A stretch of DNA of 64,000 nucleotides from CAYSDH01 sp964429805 (GTDB lineage Bacteria > Bacteroidota > Bacteroidia > Flavobacteriales_D > JABDKJ01), in the NCBI GenBank assembly GCA_964429805.1, contig CAYSDH010000006.1:28693-92692 (forward strand), read 5' to 3'. This document shows, one piece after another, positions 35,041 to 43,420 of the stretch. Below the pieces are notes generated by a model. It was not told where the DNA came from and did not search any database. It saw only the letters and a program-made list of their open reading frames with translations. The first letter of the stretch is position 1, and each line of letters opens with the position of its first letter. Position numbers and translations under genes: made by a program.

Positions 35041-35262
35041 TCATTGGTCAGACAGGAGCTCGGTCTTACGTTTAGCTTGTTCAGGGTCTTTGACTGCAAA
35101 TAGAAACAGTCCAAACGTTCGAAAACGATGAGTCGGTTTGACCTCCGCACAGTGTGACTCTTTCGCACTGTTGGCTTGAGACACTGATTGGTTTTGTGCT
35201 TGTACATGCACAGAGAGTGTGATTGTAAAAGCCAGTATGAGTAAAACCTTAAATCGATGCAT
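35041..35262 (-). CDS. Small exported protein, 73 aa
   Basis: A short gene with a typical Sec signal peptide (MHRFKVLLILAFTITLSVHV, cleaved after AQA at about 22) and a mature part of 51 residues that is basic and ends KTELLSDQ. One Cys remains in the mature chain (CAEVKP). The gene lies between two plus-strand genes and points against them, ending 5 bases from the J-domain gene. I do not recognise the family. Confidence 0.65.
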   Translation of the reverse strand: MHRFKVLLILAFTITLSVHVQAQNQSVSQANSAKESHCAEVKPTHRFRTFGLFLFAVKDPEQAKRKTELLSDQ

Positions 35263-35330
35263 GAGTCGTCTTTTTGATAAAAATAAGGGATACCAATCGA
35301 GCGAAAAAGGACTTAAGAAAAATTAACGCA

Positions 35331-36089
35331 ATGGGAAAAGTTGAAATGAAGGTTGTTTTGTCGGCATTAAAAGTGCCGCTCATCTTCGTGCTTGTGATTG
35401 TGGGTATCCACTTCTTTCAGACCGAAGTGCTGATGGACTCATTCGCCACCAGCAGCTATAGCAGATTGCCTTGGAGCAAGTATGGTATGCAGCCCAAAAA
35501 GGTTGTTGGGCTGCGCGGCATTTTTACCATGCCCTTCCTGCATGGTTCGTGGAATCATGTCTACAACAACATCACCGCACTTCTCTTTTTAGGCTGGGCC
35601 ATGATGTATTTCTACAAGCAACTTGTGGTGAAAACCACCCTCGCCATCATGATACTTGGTGGTATCTGGTTGTGGTTTGCAGGAGAGGCGGGCAGTACGC
35701 ACATCGGTGCCAGTGGATTGGTGTATGGACTCGTCTCCTTTCTGTTTTTCAGCGGCCTGCTGAGGCGCTATAAACCGCTGATTGCCATATCACTCTTAGT
35801 AATCTTCTTATACGGCAGTTTGTTTTGGGGAATATTTCCAGTCAAAATCAATGTCTCTTGGGAAGGCCACTTATGGGGCGCAGTGGCCGGAGTGGTCATG
35901 GCCTTCTACTATCAGTATGCTGGGCCACAGCGACCTAAGTATCAATGGGAGATTGAAGATGACGAAGCAGGTAACGCACCTGACGCACCCTGGAGGTTGC
36001 CAGAAGACAGAGTGTCACCAGCAGAAAATATGGAAGAAGACCAGCCAAGAGTGGTCTATCATTGGAAGCGAAGAGGACGAGGAGACTAA
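35331..36089 (+). CDS. Rhomboid family intramembrane serine protease
   Basis: I choose the ATG at 35331 (252 aa); the longer frame from the TTG at 35274 adds 19 residues of basic, uncharacteristic sequence. About six hydrophobic segments are present. The catalytic Ser is in GASG (Ser128 in this numbering) and the catalytic His in SWEGHLWGAVAG (His180); the conserved HGSWNHVYNN with Asn in the second segment is also present. A Pro-rich polar tail (about 200-252) faces the cytoplasm. Rhomboids cleave transmembrane segments of membrane proteins. It ends 4 bases inside the convergent gene at 36086. Confidence 0.9.
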   Translation: MGKVEMKVVLSALKVPLIFVLVIVGIHFFQTEVLMDSFATSSYSRLPWSKYGMQPKKVVGLRGIFTMPFLHGSWNHVYNNITALLFLGWAMMYFYKQLVVKTTLAIMILGGIWLWFAGEAGSTHIGASGLVYGLVSFLFFSGLLRRYKPLIAISLLVIFLYGSLFWGIFPVKINVSWEGHLWGAVAGVVMAFYYQYAGPQRPKYQWEIEDDEAGNAPDAPWRLPEDRVSPAENMEEDQPRVVYHWKRRGRGD

Positions 36090-36877
36090 TTCAAGACTTC
36101 TTCTAGACGCTTTAAGTGTCCGTCACAGTTCGTGTCATCTTCTCTAAAGCAGTGATTACTCATTCCGTCATACAGGAGGTTAAACAAGAATTTTCTATCA
36201 CGCGGATTTGGCGTGCCGTCCATCAGGGCAAACATTTCATCTTCATAGCACAAGTACATCTCTGCCAATGACTGACTGAGTAACTCGTCTTCAGCGTCAC
36301 CCTCTAGGCAGTTAGTTTCAAAGAGTGTCAAGGCCAAGGCATCATCCCAGCGCAGGCAGAGGTAGTCTGCTGTAAACCCGATAATGGGCGCGTATCGTTG
36401 GGTGGTGTGAATGTCGCGCTGGCTGTGCAGTTCATATCCTATCAGTGAGTCTAGTTCATTGTCCCAGTAACCAGAGCTTTTGTTAAACCCACTTTCCCAG
36501 AGGGCGGTTGTCTTGTAGTTAAACTCTGATTGCTCGATTAAGATTTCTTCAATCAGGGCACGCTGCTCTTGGATGTCGAGATTGTTTAAGAAGTGCACTT
36601 GGTTCAGTTTTAGTGTTCCGCTTGGACTCATTCCGGGGCCCCTCATCGGGTAGGTGATGACTTCCACAGTCTGGTCATCAAGTACGCGGCACTTTATCAG
36701 CTCACCGGGTTCCATCATCCGCGAGCCAGTTTGCTGCCACTGTTCGCTAGGTCGCTCAAGGGCGACAGCTTCTAAGGCGCTCACTTGAGCAAGTTCAAAA
36801 GAGGAAGTTACTTCTTGGGCAAAGACAAAAGTCGATGCGCACATCATCAGGTACAGAGCGGTCAGTGATTTCTTCAT
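36086..36877 (-). CDS. Exported protein, unknown, 263 aa
   Basis: The protein has a Sec signal peptide (1-20, cleaved near VFAQ) and a soluble mature domain with several Cys residues (near the centre and the C-terminus: RWDDALALTLFETNC, CYEDEMF, NHCFREDDTNCDGHL). The last stretch DDTNCDGHLKRLEE resembles a calcium-binding turn but is too short to assign. It lies downstream of dnaN on the same strand with a 54-base gap, possibly in the same transcript. Not recognised. Confidence 0.7.
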   Translation of the reverse strand: MKKSLTALYLMMCASTFVFAQEVTSSFELAQVSALEAVALERPSEQWQQTGSRMMEPGELIKCRVLDDQTVEVITYPMRGPGMSPSGTLKLNQVHFLNNLDIQEQRALIEEILIEQSEFNYKTTALWESGFNKSSGYWDNELDSLIGYELHSQRDIHTTQRYAPIIGFTADYLCLRWDDALALTLFETNCLEGDAEDELLSQSLAEMYLCYEDEMFALMDGTPNPRDRKFLFNLLYDGMSNHCFREDDTNCDGHLKRLEEVLN

Positions 36878-36931
36878 GTAAGAAGAACGTGCGCTCCGAG
36901 CAGATATTTTAAGAAAAAAAGGAAACTATAA

Positions 36932-38053
36932 TCAGCCGTTGAGCATCACAGGCATGACCAGCATCAGCACGTCTTCTGACTCGTTTTCGCTGTTACTTGG
37001 CACAAGGATTCCCGCACGGTTAGGCGCGCTCATTTCTAAGCAGACATTCTCACTGTCTAGGTTAGACAGCATGTCGACTACAAACTTTGAGTTAAAACCT
37101 ATCTCCATATCCTCACCTTCGTAAGAGCAAGTCAAACGCTCGTTTGCCTCATTAGCAAAGTCAAGGTCTTCGGCTGAGATTGTAAGGTCTGAACCAGACA
37201 TCTTCAAGCGCACCTGATGAGTCGTCTTGTTTGAGAAGATAGACACACGTCTGATTGAGCTAAGCAAATCGTGACGACCTATGGTCATCTTATTTGGGTT
37301 AGTCGCTGGTATCACTGCTTCGTAGTTCGGATACTTCCCATCAATCAGTCTTGAGACAACAGTCATTCCTGCCAAGGTAAATCTCACATTGGCCTCATTA
37401 TACTCTACAGTCACATCAGCATTGGTGCTTGACAATATCCCTTTGAGCAAGTTGAGCGGTTTCTTAGGCACAATAAACGTAGCATTGCCAGATGCACCAG
37501 AGTCGTTTCTGCTGTATCGCACTAGTTTGTGCGCATCAGTGGCTACAAATCTGAGTTGGTCTTTACCAAACTCAAAGTAAACACCAGACATGACTGGTCT
37601 TAGGTCATCGCTACCTGTGGCAAAAAGTGTCTTATTAATTGCCTCGTAAAGTACTTCTGCGCTCACAGTAACTGTGGCAGGCGCATCGAGCGTTGGCAGC
37701 TTTGGGAACTCATCGCCATTAAATCCGGTCAATTTGTACTTCCCGTTATCGCTGGAGATTTCGACTCCAAATGTTTTTTCATCTACAGTAAAGGTCAGCG
37801 GCTGCTCAGCAAAACTCTTGAGCGTGTCTAGAAGAAGGCGCGCAGGAATAGCAATTTTGCCTTGTGCTTTAGACTCAATTTCTAGTTCGGTAACCATCGT
37901 AGACTCTAGGTCACTGGCAGATATGATGAGCTTCTTCTCATCAATCTCCATCAGAAAATTATCTAAAATAGGCAGGGTGTTGCTCGAGTTGAGTACTCCT
38001 CCAATTGTCTGGAGCTGCTTTAATAATGCCGAACTGGATACTATGAACTTCAT
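36932..38053 (-). CDS. dnaN: DNA polymerase III beta subunit (sliding clamp)
   Basis: A 373-aa sliding clamp, with the three repeated domains of the DnaN fold; the start MKFIVSSSALLKQL at 38053 is preferred over the frame from 38080. Family landmarks include LPILDNFLMEIDEKKLIISA, the second-domain KTLFATGSDDLRPVMSGVYF and the C-terminal PNRAGILVPSN-VLMLVMPVML. It encircles DNA and tethers polymerase III. dnaN usually neighbours dnaA in other phyla; here it does not, as is common in Bacteroidota. Divergent from 38294 with about 240 bases between. Confidence 0.96.
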   Translation of the reverse strand: MKFIVSSSALLKQLQTIGGVLNSSNTLPILDNFLMEIDEKKLIISASDLESTMVTELEIESKAQGKIAIPARLLLDTLKSFAEQPLTFTVDEKTFGVEISSDNGKYKLTGFNGDEFPKLPTLDAPATVTVSAEVLYEAINKTLFATGSDDLRPVMSGVYFEFGKDQLRFVATDAHKLVRYSRNDSGASGNATFIVPKKPLNLLKGILSSTNADVTVEYNEANVRFTLAGMTVVSRLIDGKYPNYEAVIPATNPNKMTIGRHDLLSSIRRVSIFSNKTTHQVRLKMSGSDLTISAEDLDFANEANERLTCSYEGEDMEIGFNSKFVVDMLSNLDSENVCLEMSAPNRAGILVPSNSENESEDVLMLVMPVMLNG

Positions 38054-38281
38054 CTTTCTATCTCTAAAATTGAACCACAAAGATGGGTAATTCCCGCACC
38101 TTTACCGCCTCAGGATATCAACGATCAATTAACATTCTGATTGCTTGACAATGCGGCATTGGGGGCCATTGTGGTGTTACTTTTTATTGATTCATCGTCC
38201 AAAAGAATGTAAATGAGGCTCAGGAGCCTGATTTTCAGCTTATTTAGCTGCCAAAGATTGTGATATTACTCAGGCCTGCCT

Positions 38282-38289
38282 TAATTTTG
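38282..38289 (+). promoter_or_regulatory. Bacteroidota -7 box (TAATTTTG) four bases before the ATG at 38294
   Basis: An exact TAnnTTTG, with an ATTG at 38257-38260, 21 bases upstream, in about the right place for the -33 element. The bases between box and ATG are CACC. Confidence 0.5.
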
Positions 38290-38293
38290 CACC

Positions 38294-40333
38294 ATGATGA
38301 ATCTGTATCGTTTTCTCGCTCTCAGCCTATTCTTCCTTCTTACTATCGGGTCAATGGCCCAAACTACTCAGGTAAGAGCCATTCATTGTGATCAGGTTCA
38401 GCCCTTCTTGATGGAAGACAACATTCTGGCCGACATCGTGCAGGGAGTAGATCAGTACCAGTTTGTGTTTTACGATGGCGTGTCAAACAAAGTGAAGACA
38501 TCTAACAACTATTCTGTCTTACTCTATCTCGTTCCCGGATTGCAGTATGGAGTAGATTATAATGTCTTTGTCAGAACCAGAACAAATGGAGTCTGGTCTG
38601 CTTATGGCGATACCTGTCAGATTGAAATGGCCACTGAGATTCCGACAACGAAGCTCAGACCTCAGTACTGCTTTTCTGACAATCCCTTCTTTTTAGATGC
38701 CAATATTCTCACTGAATACATCTACGCGGCTGACTCCTATGAATTTGCCTTTCATGATGGTACAACAGAGTATATCTATCCCAGCAGCAATTACAGTTTC
38801 TTTCTTTATGAAGGGCCTGACTTAGTTTCTGGTGTGGCTTATGACGTATATGTTCGCAGTATTCTCTCAGGCGATACATCTGCCTGGGGAGACACGTGCA
38901 CGGTGGTGGTCAGCTCCATGGTGCCTATCGTCAATGTGAGAGAGCAGTACTGCATGCAAGACACGCTCTACGAATTGGATAACACCCTATTGGCAGATTG
39001 GACGGCAGGCTATGACGCCTACCAATGGGAATTTGTCAATGATGATGATACCTTGACCTATGTGTCAGACAATTACAGCATTGACATTGACGAGGTGCAA
39101 GGTGTTGTCATGGGCCAAACCTATGAAGTAAGAGTTGCGGCCATTATTGGATCGAGTGTCGGTGATTATGGTGACCCTTGTTACATAACCACGGCTACGC
39201 TAGTACCGTCAAGTCAGTTGACGGTAGACTATTGTGATACTGATTCGCTCTACCAACTTACAGACGTGATTTATGCCGAGCCGGTAGACCCGCTCGTTGA
39301 CGAGTGGGTGTTCTTTTTTGATGACGGTACAACGGTAATTGAGTACAGTTCTGACACGACCTTGCTTTCGCTCGCCACCGTGCCAGGACTCATGCCTGGC
39401 GTGACTTACTCAGTAACTGTAGAGGCTGGAGTGATAGGAAACTATAGCCTCAATGGAGTGGCCTGCTCATTGCAGATAGTCGGCACAGCGCCACCGCAAC
39501 CTATGTCAAGTAGCTTGACAGATGATTTCTGTAATTCGAGTCAAGCACATTACCTCAACGACTCCATAGTCGCGGAAGAAGACAGTCTTGCTGGAGCATA
39601 CATCTTTTATCTCTTTTATGGCGGAGACACTATCGTGTATCAATCTGCTTCGCATGTGGTGCTTCTCAATGACATTCCAGGCCTTATTTACGGAGTAGAT
39701 TATTCGGTAAGAGTAGAGACGCAAATTGCGGGAGTAGAGTCAACCGGAGGATCACCTTGTGATATTCTCATGGCCGAGTTTCCTGAGAGTACATCATTGT
39801 TGAGCGCTAACTGTGACAGTGTCTATCACTTTCCTTCGGCTGAAATGTTGACTTGCAATACAGTCTATGCAGCCACTAATTACGAGTTTAGGTTCACGCA
39901 AGATTTCGGCACTCCGCTCATTGGTGAGAGTGAAGATGAACTCATCGGTTTGGATGAGGTGACGGGCTTAGACGATGGTTTTTATGACGTGGATGTGCGT
40001 GCCTATGCCGGTGCGACATGGAGTGAGTGGGGGAGTGTGTGCTCCATCGAGCTAAATGATTCTACGGTTTCATCTCTATCAGAATTATACTTGCCAAATC
40101 TTAATGTATATCCTAATCCATCGAGCGGAGAGTTGAGCGTGAGTGGCATAGATGGTCTCGGAGCAAATCCAAGGCTGAGCATCATCTCGCTGACTGGTCA
40201 ACAACTCATGCAGACCGAGCGTGTGCAGAATGGTCAGGTCGTGATAGGCACGAATATTCCTGCCGGAGTGTACATGATTAGACTAGAAGGCGAGAAAGGA
40301 ATGGTGCACCGCAGGTGGATACGTCAAGACTAA
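38294..40333 (+). CDS. Secreted six-repeat protein with T9SS type A sorting domain
   Basis: A 679-aa exported protein with a signal peptide (1-23) and six tandem repeats of about 90-100 residues, each a fibronectin III-like domain bounded by a Cys near its start and one near its end. Repeats begin HCDQ, YCFSD, YCMQD, YCDTD, FCNSS and NCDS, and end in DTCQI, DTCTV, DPCYI, VACSL, SPCDI and SVCSI. Internal hallmarks are a Tyr-Asp turn such as YGVDYNVFVRTR and SGVAYDVYVRS. A type A sorting domain closes the chain (about 600-679; PNPSSGELSVS, IPAGVYMIRL). The paired cysteines suggest a disulfide per repeat and a stiff surface stalk. Function unknown. Confidence 0.8.
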   Translation: MMNLYRFLALSLFFLLTIGSMAQTTQVRAIHCDQVQPFLMEDNILADIVQGVDQYQFVFYDGVSNKVKTSNNYSVLLYLVPGLQYGVDYNVFVRTRTNGVWSAYGDTCQIEMATEIPTTKLRPQYCFSDNPFFLDANILTEYIYAADSYEFAFHDGTTEYIYPSSNYSFFLYEGPDLVSGVAYDVYVRSILSGDTSAWGDTCTVVVSSMVPIVNVREQYCMQDTLYELDNTLLADWTAGYDAYQWEFVNDDDTLTYVSDNYSIDIDEVQGVVMGQTYEVRVAAIIGSSVGDYGDPCYITTATLVPSSQLTVDYCDTDSLYQLTDVIYAEPVDPLVDEWVFFFDDGTTVIEYSSDTTLLSLATVPGLMPGVTYSVTVEAGVIGNYSLNGVACSLQIVGTAPPQPMSSSLTDDFCNSSQAHYLNDSIVAEEDSLAGAYIFYLFYGGDTIVYQSASHVVLLNDIPGLIYGVDYSVRVETQIAGVESTGGSPCDILMAEFPESTSLLSANCDSVYHFPSAEMLTCNTVYAATNYEFRFTQDFGTPLIGESEDELIGLDEVTGLDDGFYDVDVRAYAGATWSEWGSVCSIELNDSTVSSLSELYLPNLNVYPNPSSGELSVSGIDGLGANPRLSIISLTGQQLMQTERVQNGQVVIGTNIPAGVYMIRLEGEKGMVHRRWIRQD

Positions 40334-40340
40334 AGTCACC

Positions 40341-40931
40341 TCAATAAGTTAAGCCCATACGGTAATGATACGTGTCAAATAAATGCACGCCTTTGAAGTC
40401 AAAGGTGCGTGAAGTCATTGGGAATGAAGCTATTCCGATGAGGTCATCATCTCCCAGAAGAGTTCTTATAGTTTTACGGTTTTTAGTTTTATAGGCCTCA
40501 GTCAAGGCTTTCTGATTTAGCCGAATGACTGGCTCAAGTTGACTAGCCGTCTTATCTGTATCAACCTCCACAATGACAATGATGCCATGTTGGTCTTTAC
40601 TTTGGGGAGCCATTATTTCCCAAGTTTCTGTTTGCGCATCCACTACGCTCAGGTACTTCATGAGCAGTGGTGCAGAATGCTGGTCTGCAGGAGAGTACAA
40701 GAGAAGCAAGATCTCGTCCTTCTTAGTTGACAGTGCCGTGTTTTCACTCAGGTCTAGACAGTCTAAACGAAGCGTCAGCGTCACATAATCCGCAGAATCC
40801 AGTTGGTTTACTGGGGTCTGATTCTCTATAATTGATGATGTTGACTCCGTTTTTTTTCGCGCACAGGAGGCGGAAAAAAGAACAAGTAGAAGAGCTGCTA
40901 GCAGGGCGTTTATGGGATTCCTAGTGTTCAT
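40341..40931 (-). CDS. Lipoprotein, unknown, 196 aa
   Basis: I place the start at 40931 (MNTRNPINALLA), where the signal peptide and lipobox FSASC begin; the longer frame from 41048 would add 39 residues of unrelated sequence overlapping the promoter of the next gene. Mature protein has a Ser/Thr linker then a domain of about 130 residues (YVTLTLRLDCLDLSEN, EILLLLYSPADQHS, QHGIIVIVEVDTDK) with alternating strands and helices. Not assigned. Divergent from 41003. Confidence 0.65.
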   Translation of the reverse strand: MNTRNPINALLAALLLVLFSASCARKKTESTSSIIENQTPVNQLDSADYVTLTLRLDCLDLSENTALSTKKDEILLLLYSPADQHSAPLLMKYLSVVDAQTETWEIMAPQSKDQHGIIVIVEVDTDKTASQLEPVIRLNQKALTEAYKTKNRKTIRTLLGDDDLIGIASFPMTSRTFDFKGVHLFDTYHYRMGLTY

Positions 40932-40973
40932 ATTTAGCACGTCAGGCGGTTCATTTGCACCTGTAGCTTTCCT

Positions 40974-40981
40974 TAACTTTA
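40974..40981 (+). promoter_or_regulatory. Possible -7 box (TAACTTTA) for the type B T9SS gene
   Basis: One mismatch to TAnnTTTG, 21 bases before the chosen ATG at 41003. Confidence 0.3.
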
Positions 40982-41002
40982 GCCTTGGAAAAGTACACAT
41001 TG

Positions 41003-43420
41003 ATGAGATACCTTGTTTTCGTTTATAGTCTGTTCTGTTTGTCGCCATTCTTTTTGGGTGCGCAAAACACGGTGCCTGATCCCGGTTTTGAGAATTGGAA
41101 TGGTACCATAGGAATTAATCCGAATACACTCGGAGGCCTAAACCTGTGGAATGAAGTAAATGGCACGCCCGATCATCACCATCAGCTCAATCCTCCTGGT
41201 AGTAATCTGACCAGCCTTGAACCATGTCCGCTGGGCAATGGTCAAAACCAATGCGGAACTCCATTTGAGGGCGAGGCCGTGCTCGGTTCGTATAAAGGAA
41301 ATAGTGTTGACGGAACTAAAGAGTGGTCAGCCATTCAGCTCACTGAGCCTATGACACCGGGTGTCTGCTACAGCGTGTCTTACTGGATTCAGAACAAGAA
41401 AGACAATCCAAATTTTATAATGGAAACAAACCAGTGGGGCATGTTCTTTTCCAATGATCCCGTTCCTGCTTTTGACCCCAATACCATAGATTTTAATACC
41501 GTAGCAAATCAGTTTGTGACTAGTGAGCAAATTGTGGATGATACAATCTGGCATCACCTTGAATGGACTTACGTGCCTGATGCGGCATATGATTACATCT
41601 ATGNNNNNNNNNNCGCTTGGTCTATGTCCGGTAGTGTCGGTTTTTATGTGTGGATCGACCAAGTAGAAGTAGAGGGCGCTTTCTTTCCCTTTATGCTTCC
41701 TTCACCAGACATTACAGCATGTGCCGGAGAGGAGTTTAATATTAGTGTAGAGACTAACCTTCCAGCTGTATGGAGCACTGGAGCGACTGGTGACACGCTG
41801 TATCACACAGAAATGCTTCCGGGTCTGTATACCTATGATGTTACTGTAGGGCAAGGGGCTATGTGCGAGTTGATGGAGACAATTACGGTTGAGGTGTTAG
41901 ATTGCAACTGTCCGGGACCCATCACAGCAACAGTCGCTGTGGTTGACGATAGTACCTGTCCGGGAACTGCGGTCTGCGATGGTGAAGCCACGATGACGAA
42001 TGTAGACGGTATGGCTCCATATAGTTTTGACTGGGGTGACCCTGCCAATACTAACGCTCCTGGGGTTACTGACTTGTGCGCTGGCGATTACACATTTGTA
42101 GTCATTGATGGAAATGGCTGTATAGACTCCGTAGATTATATGATAGTTGGCCCTGAGCCTGCAGCTATCTTTTTAACTGCGACTGACGTCTCGTGCGATG
42201 GGCTGATGGATGGTAGCATTGATACGAATATTCCTACTGGTCAAGATCCATATCAATTTGAGTGGGACGGCATGATATCTACTCAAAACATAGCCAACCT
42301 TGATACAGGCTGGCATTATCTGCTGCTGACAGACGCTGTGGGTTGTGAGTATTCTGATTCTGCTTACGTGGGGCTCGCGCCAGAGCAAGTGATAAACCTC
42401 ATGGTGCCTGGAGAGATATGTGTAGATGCCGATCCGATTATACCAGACCCAACGTTGTTTAACGGTGCGTGGACAGGTGTGGGGGTTGTTGATGCCGCCA
42501 CTGGTTTGTTTGACCCTGCTGTCGCTGGTCCTGGAGACTTTGTGCTCACCTATGTGGATGACAATGATTGCAACACAGTCTATGAGGTGGATGTCACGGT
42601 GAGAGCCTTGCCGGTTATTGCCATTTCTGCTTTTCCAAGTATTGGTTGTGCCGACCTCGAAGTAGAGCTTGATGTTGTAGGGGCCTTGTTGACTGGCGAT
42701 TATGAGTGGAATCTGGGCGATAGTACTCTGGTGAATCAAACCCCGCCATTTTCGCATGTGTATACACAAGAAGGTGAGTATGATGTGAGTTTGAGCATTA
42801 CTGATGCCTTTGGTTGTCAAAACGCGGATACGCTGATTTCGGCAGTGGAAGTAATATCACAACCAGTGGCGAATTTCTCTTTTAGCCCAAACACGCCAAC
42901 CGACTATGATAATGAAGTTGAGTTTACAGATTTGTCGGTCGGCTCTACCTCTTGGATGTGGGATTTTGGAAACGGACAAGGCAGCAATGAGCAAAATCCA
43001 TCTACAATTTATGATGGCCCGGGAGACTATCTAGTGAGCATGAGAATCGAGTCAGGGTCAGGATGCGCAGATTCGGTCAGCTATATCATAAGGTATAGAG
43101 GAGATGTGACACTGTACGTGCCTTCTTCATTTACTCCTGATGGAGACAACTTAAACGACTATTTCCAAGTGGTAACGAGCAGTGACATTGACCTGTTTAC
43201 CATTACCATTTTTGATCGCTGGGGCACAGTGGTATTTCAGTCAAACGACATTGAAGAAAAATGGAACGGAGGAGTCTATGGCACCTATGCCACAGAAGAT
43301 CATCTGTACTACTCACCTGATGGTACATACAGTTATGTGATTACCTACAACAGTCGATTCAATGGTTCTTCTGCATCGACCTCTGAGCGCATCTATGGGA
43401 CGATTCAGATTTTGCGTTGA
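41003..43420 (+). CDS. Large PKD-containing T9SS type B protein (gliding-motility-associated C-terminus)
   Basis: An 805-aa protein (start at the ATG 41003; a TTG at 40985 is an upstream alternative). After a signal peptide (ending near FLGAQ at about 20) comes a jelly-roll region of about 220 residues; then SprB-like repeats with DVSCDGLMDGSIDTN and ATMTNVDGMAPYSFDWGD; then two PKD domains (YEWNLGDSTLV and WMWDFGNGQGS); then the type B sorting domain (PSSFTPDGDNLNDYFQ and FDRWGTVVFQS). A 10-base N run at 41604-41613 replaces sequence in the jelly roll near residues 201-204; the frame is continuous across it as written, but true length is unknown. It overlaps the convergent beta-lactamase gene by 16 bases. 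Confidence 0.85.
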   Translation: MRYLVFVYSLFCLSPFFLGAQNTVPDPGFENWNGTIGINPNTLGGLNLWNEVNGTPDHHHQLNPPGSNLTSLEPCPLGNGQNQCGTPFEGEAVLGSYKGNSVDGTKEWSAIQLTEPMTPGVCYSVSYWIQNKKDNPNFIMETNQWGMFFSNDPVPAFDPNTIDFNTVANQFVTSEQIVDDTIWHHLEWTYVPDAAYDYIYXXXXAWSMSGSVGFYVWIDQVEVEGAFFPFMLPSPDITACAGEEFNISVETNLPAVWSTGATGDTLYHTEMLPGLYTYDVTVGQGAMCELMETITVEVLDCNCPGPITATVAVVDDSTCPGTAVCDGEATMTNVDGMAPYSFDWGDPANTNAPGVTDLCAGDYTFVVIDGNGCIDSVDYMIVGPEPAAIFLTATDVSCDGLMDGSIDTNIPTGQDPYQFEWDGMISTQNIANLDTGWHYLLLTDAVGCEYSDSAYVGLAPEQVINLMVPGEICVDADPIIPDPTLFNGAWTGVGVVDAATGLFDPAVAGPGDFVLTYVDDNDCNTVYEVDVTVRALPVIAISAFPSIGCADLEVELDVVGALLTGDYEWNLGDSTLVNQTPPFSHVYTQEGEYDVSLSITDAFGCQNADTLISAVEVISQPVANFSFSPNTPTDYDNEVEFTDLSVGSTSWMWDFGNGQGSNEQNPSTIYDGPGDYLVSMRIESGSGCADSVSYIIRYRGDVTLYVPSSFTPDGDNLNDYFQVVTSSDIDLFTITIFDRWGTVVFQSNDIEEKWNGGVYGTYATEDHLYYSPDGTYSYVITYNSRFNGSSASTSERIYGTIQILR
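41604..41613. other. Assembly gap of 10 Ns inside a CDS
   Basis: Ten Ns sit in the jelly-roll part of the protein encoded from 41003. Ten is a common placeholder for an unknown length, so up to four residues are undefined here and the true gap could be longer. The reading frame happens to be preserved. Confidence 0.99.

Noticed and set aside
40974..40997. TTG at 40985 as the true start of the type B protein
   Set aside because: The ATG at 41003 gives a standard signal peptide; a box at 40974-40981 would leave no room for a leader before the TTG.
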